Source of the DNA: JBBSIG01 sp038232215 | GTDB taxonomy: Bacteria; Actinomycetota; Thermoleophilia; Gaiellales; Gaiellaceae | Assembly: GCA_038232215.1 (NCBI GenBank) | Contig: JBBSIG010000183.1 | Span: forward strand, 1-5,332 | DNA: 5,332 bases | Direction: 5' to 3' | Part shown: piece after piece, positions 4,707 through 5,332 of the stretch | How the letters are laid out: the number at the start of each line of letters is the position of its first letter | Numbering within the stretch: the first letter of the stretch is position 1 | Translations under genes and position numbers: made by a program | The notes under the pieces: model-generated | Seen by the model: only the letters and a program-made list of their open reading frames with translations | Databases searched by the model: none | Told to the model about the DNA's origin: nothing

Positions 4707-5332
4707 GTGCGGCTGACCCGGCGACAGGCTCTCGCCGGCGCCGCGTCCGGCGCTCTCGGGGCCGCGGGGGTCTACGAGCTCGTCGACCGGCTCGCGCCCT
4801 CCGCGTCGCGGCCTCAGTCCTCGCGGACGTCTCTCGTCGAGCAGCATCTGCTGCAGGGAGTCGAGGTGATCGACGACGACGGGGTCGAGGTGCTCGTGCC
4901 CCCGCTGCACCACCAGGTCGTGACCGCGCGCGTGAGCGTGGGAGAGCGGCCGGCCCACCTCCGAGCCGCGCGCGACGAGCTCGAAGGCGCGCTCGCATCG
5001 CTCGAGCGGCGGTTCGAGCCGACGCCCACGGGCCTCGGCGTGACGGTCGCGTGGGGGCTCCCGTACTTCCGGCGCTACGTGCCGGGGCAGGCGGCGCGCC
5101 ACCTCCCGGTCGACCGGCGAGCGTCCGGGGCCCGCGGGAGGCGAACCCGCGTCCTGATCGACGCCGTCCGCTTCCCGAGCGATCCCGAGGAGACGATCCT
5201 CGAGCAGAACGACGTGGCCGTCCTCCTCCGCAGCGACGCCCGCGACCACGTGCAGGAGGCCGCCAAGATGCTCTTCGCGGACCTCGGCGTCCTCAGGCCG
5301 ACGAGCATCCGCAAGGGCTTCGCCGGCGGGGG
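4707..5332 (+). CDS. Tat-exported protein resembling the N-terminal half of DyP-type peroxidases (3' end outside window)
   Basis: The frame stays open from GTG 4707 to the window edge, giving 208 codons and no stop. The N-terminus MRLTRRQALAGAASGALGAA has the twin-arginine motif (R5, R6 followed by QAL) and a weakly hydrophobic core, so export in folded form by the Tat system is expected. The following region (about 47-208) matches the plan of the first ferredoxin-like half of DyP-type heme peroxidases: an opening LLQGVEV strand, a helix around 83-102, GLGVTVAWGLPYFRRYVP (109-126), like the family GLTVTVGFGPSLF, then LP, NDVAVLLRSD (168-177), like the DLLLQICADD strand, a helix, and TSIRKGFAGG (199-208). 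The heme-side GxxDG motif and proximal His would lie beyond the window, so peroxidase activity cannot be judged; I recall actinobacterial and haloarchaeal relatives annotated only as DUF-type Tat proteins. It starts 2 nt after the lipoprotein stop, so it belongs to the same transcript. Confidence 0.72.
   Translation, partial: MRLTRRQALAGAASGALGAAGVYELVDRLAPSASRPQSSRTSLVEQHLLQGVEVIDDDGVEVLVPPLHHQVVTARVSVGERPAHLRAARDELEGALASLERRFEPTPTGLGVTVAWGLPYFRRYVPGQAARHLPVDRRASGARGRRTRVLIDAVRFPSDPEETILEQNDVAVLLRSDARDHVQEAAKMLFADLGVLRPTSIRKGFAGG

Noticed and set aside
3712..4998. 428-codon open frame on the minus strand
   Set aside because: Very Arg/Ala-rich, crosses three + strand genes with clear export and family signals, and has no domain features.

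Overview
This window is high-GC bacterial DNA. Coding strands show strong C/G preference at third codon positions, frequent GTG starts, and lipoprotein and twin-arginine export signals. The gene content and protein style suggest a soil or aquatic actinobacterium, probably of the Thermoleophilia (Gaiellales/Solirubrobacterales) type. That placement is an inference from sequence style, not a search result. All six genes I can support lie on the + strand. I see no tRNA, rRNA, CRISPR array, transposase or phage gene.

Left part (1-1754). The window opens inside a gene for a shortened, degenerate aldehyde dehydrogenase (ALDH)-like protein. It keeps the fold of the NAD-binding half but has lost the catalytic residues and the whole catalytic domain. 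After 56 bases comes a 324-aa secreted, tryptophan-rich protein of unknown function with four cysteines in its mature part.

Middle (1755-2068). A 314-base gap without a convincing gene holds several structured pieces: a short direct repeat, a weak hairpin, a REP-like imperfect palindrome centred at 1905, two back-to-back perfect hairpins (1962-1992), and a TACGAT -10-like box just before the next gene.

Right part (2069-5332). Four genes run in one direction and look like an operon. They are a small TIM barrel resembling indole-3-glycerol-phosphate synthase (TrpC) without its catalytic residues; a polytopic GT-C (GT39/ArnT/PMT-like) glycosyltransferase; a small four-cysteine lipoprotein starting 1 nt after the glycosyltransferase stop; and, 2 nt further on, a Tat-exported protein whose visible part resembles the N-terminal half of DyP-type peroxidases and which runs off the window. 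The last three all act at or outside the membrane, so the cluster is probably an envelope function.

The strongest candidates for something undescribed are the non-catalytic TrpC-like barrel, its tight linkage to the glycosyltransferase/lipoprotein/DyP-like set, and the dead ALDH. None can be proven new from sequence reading alone.
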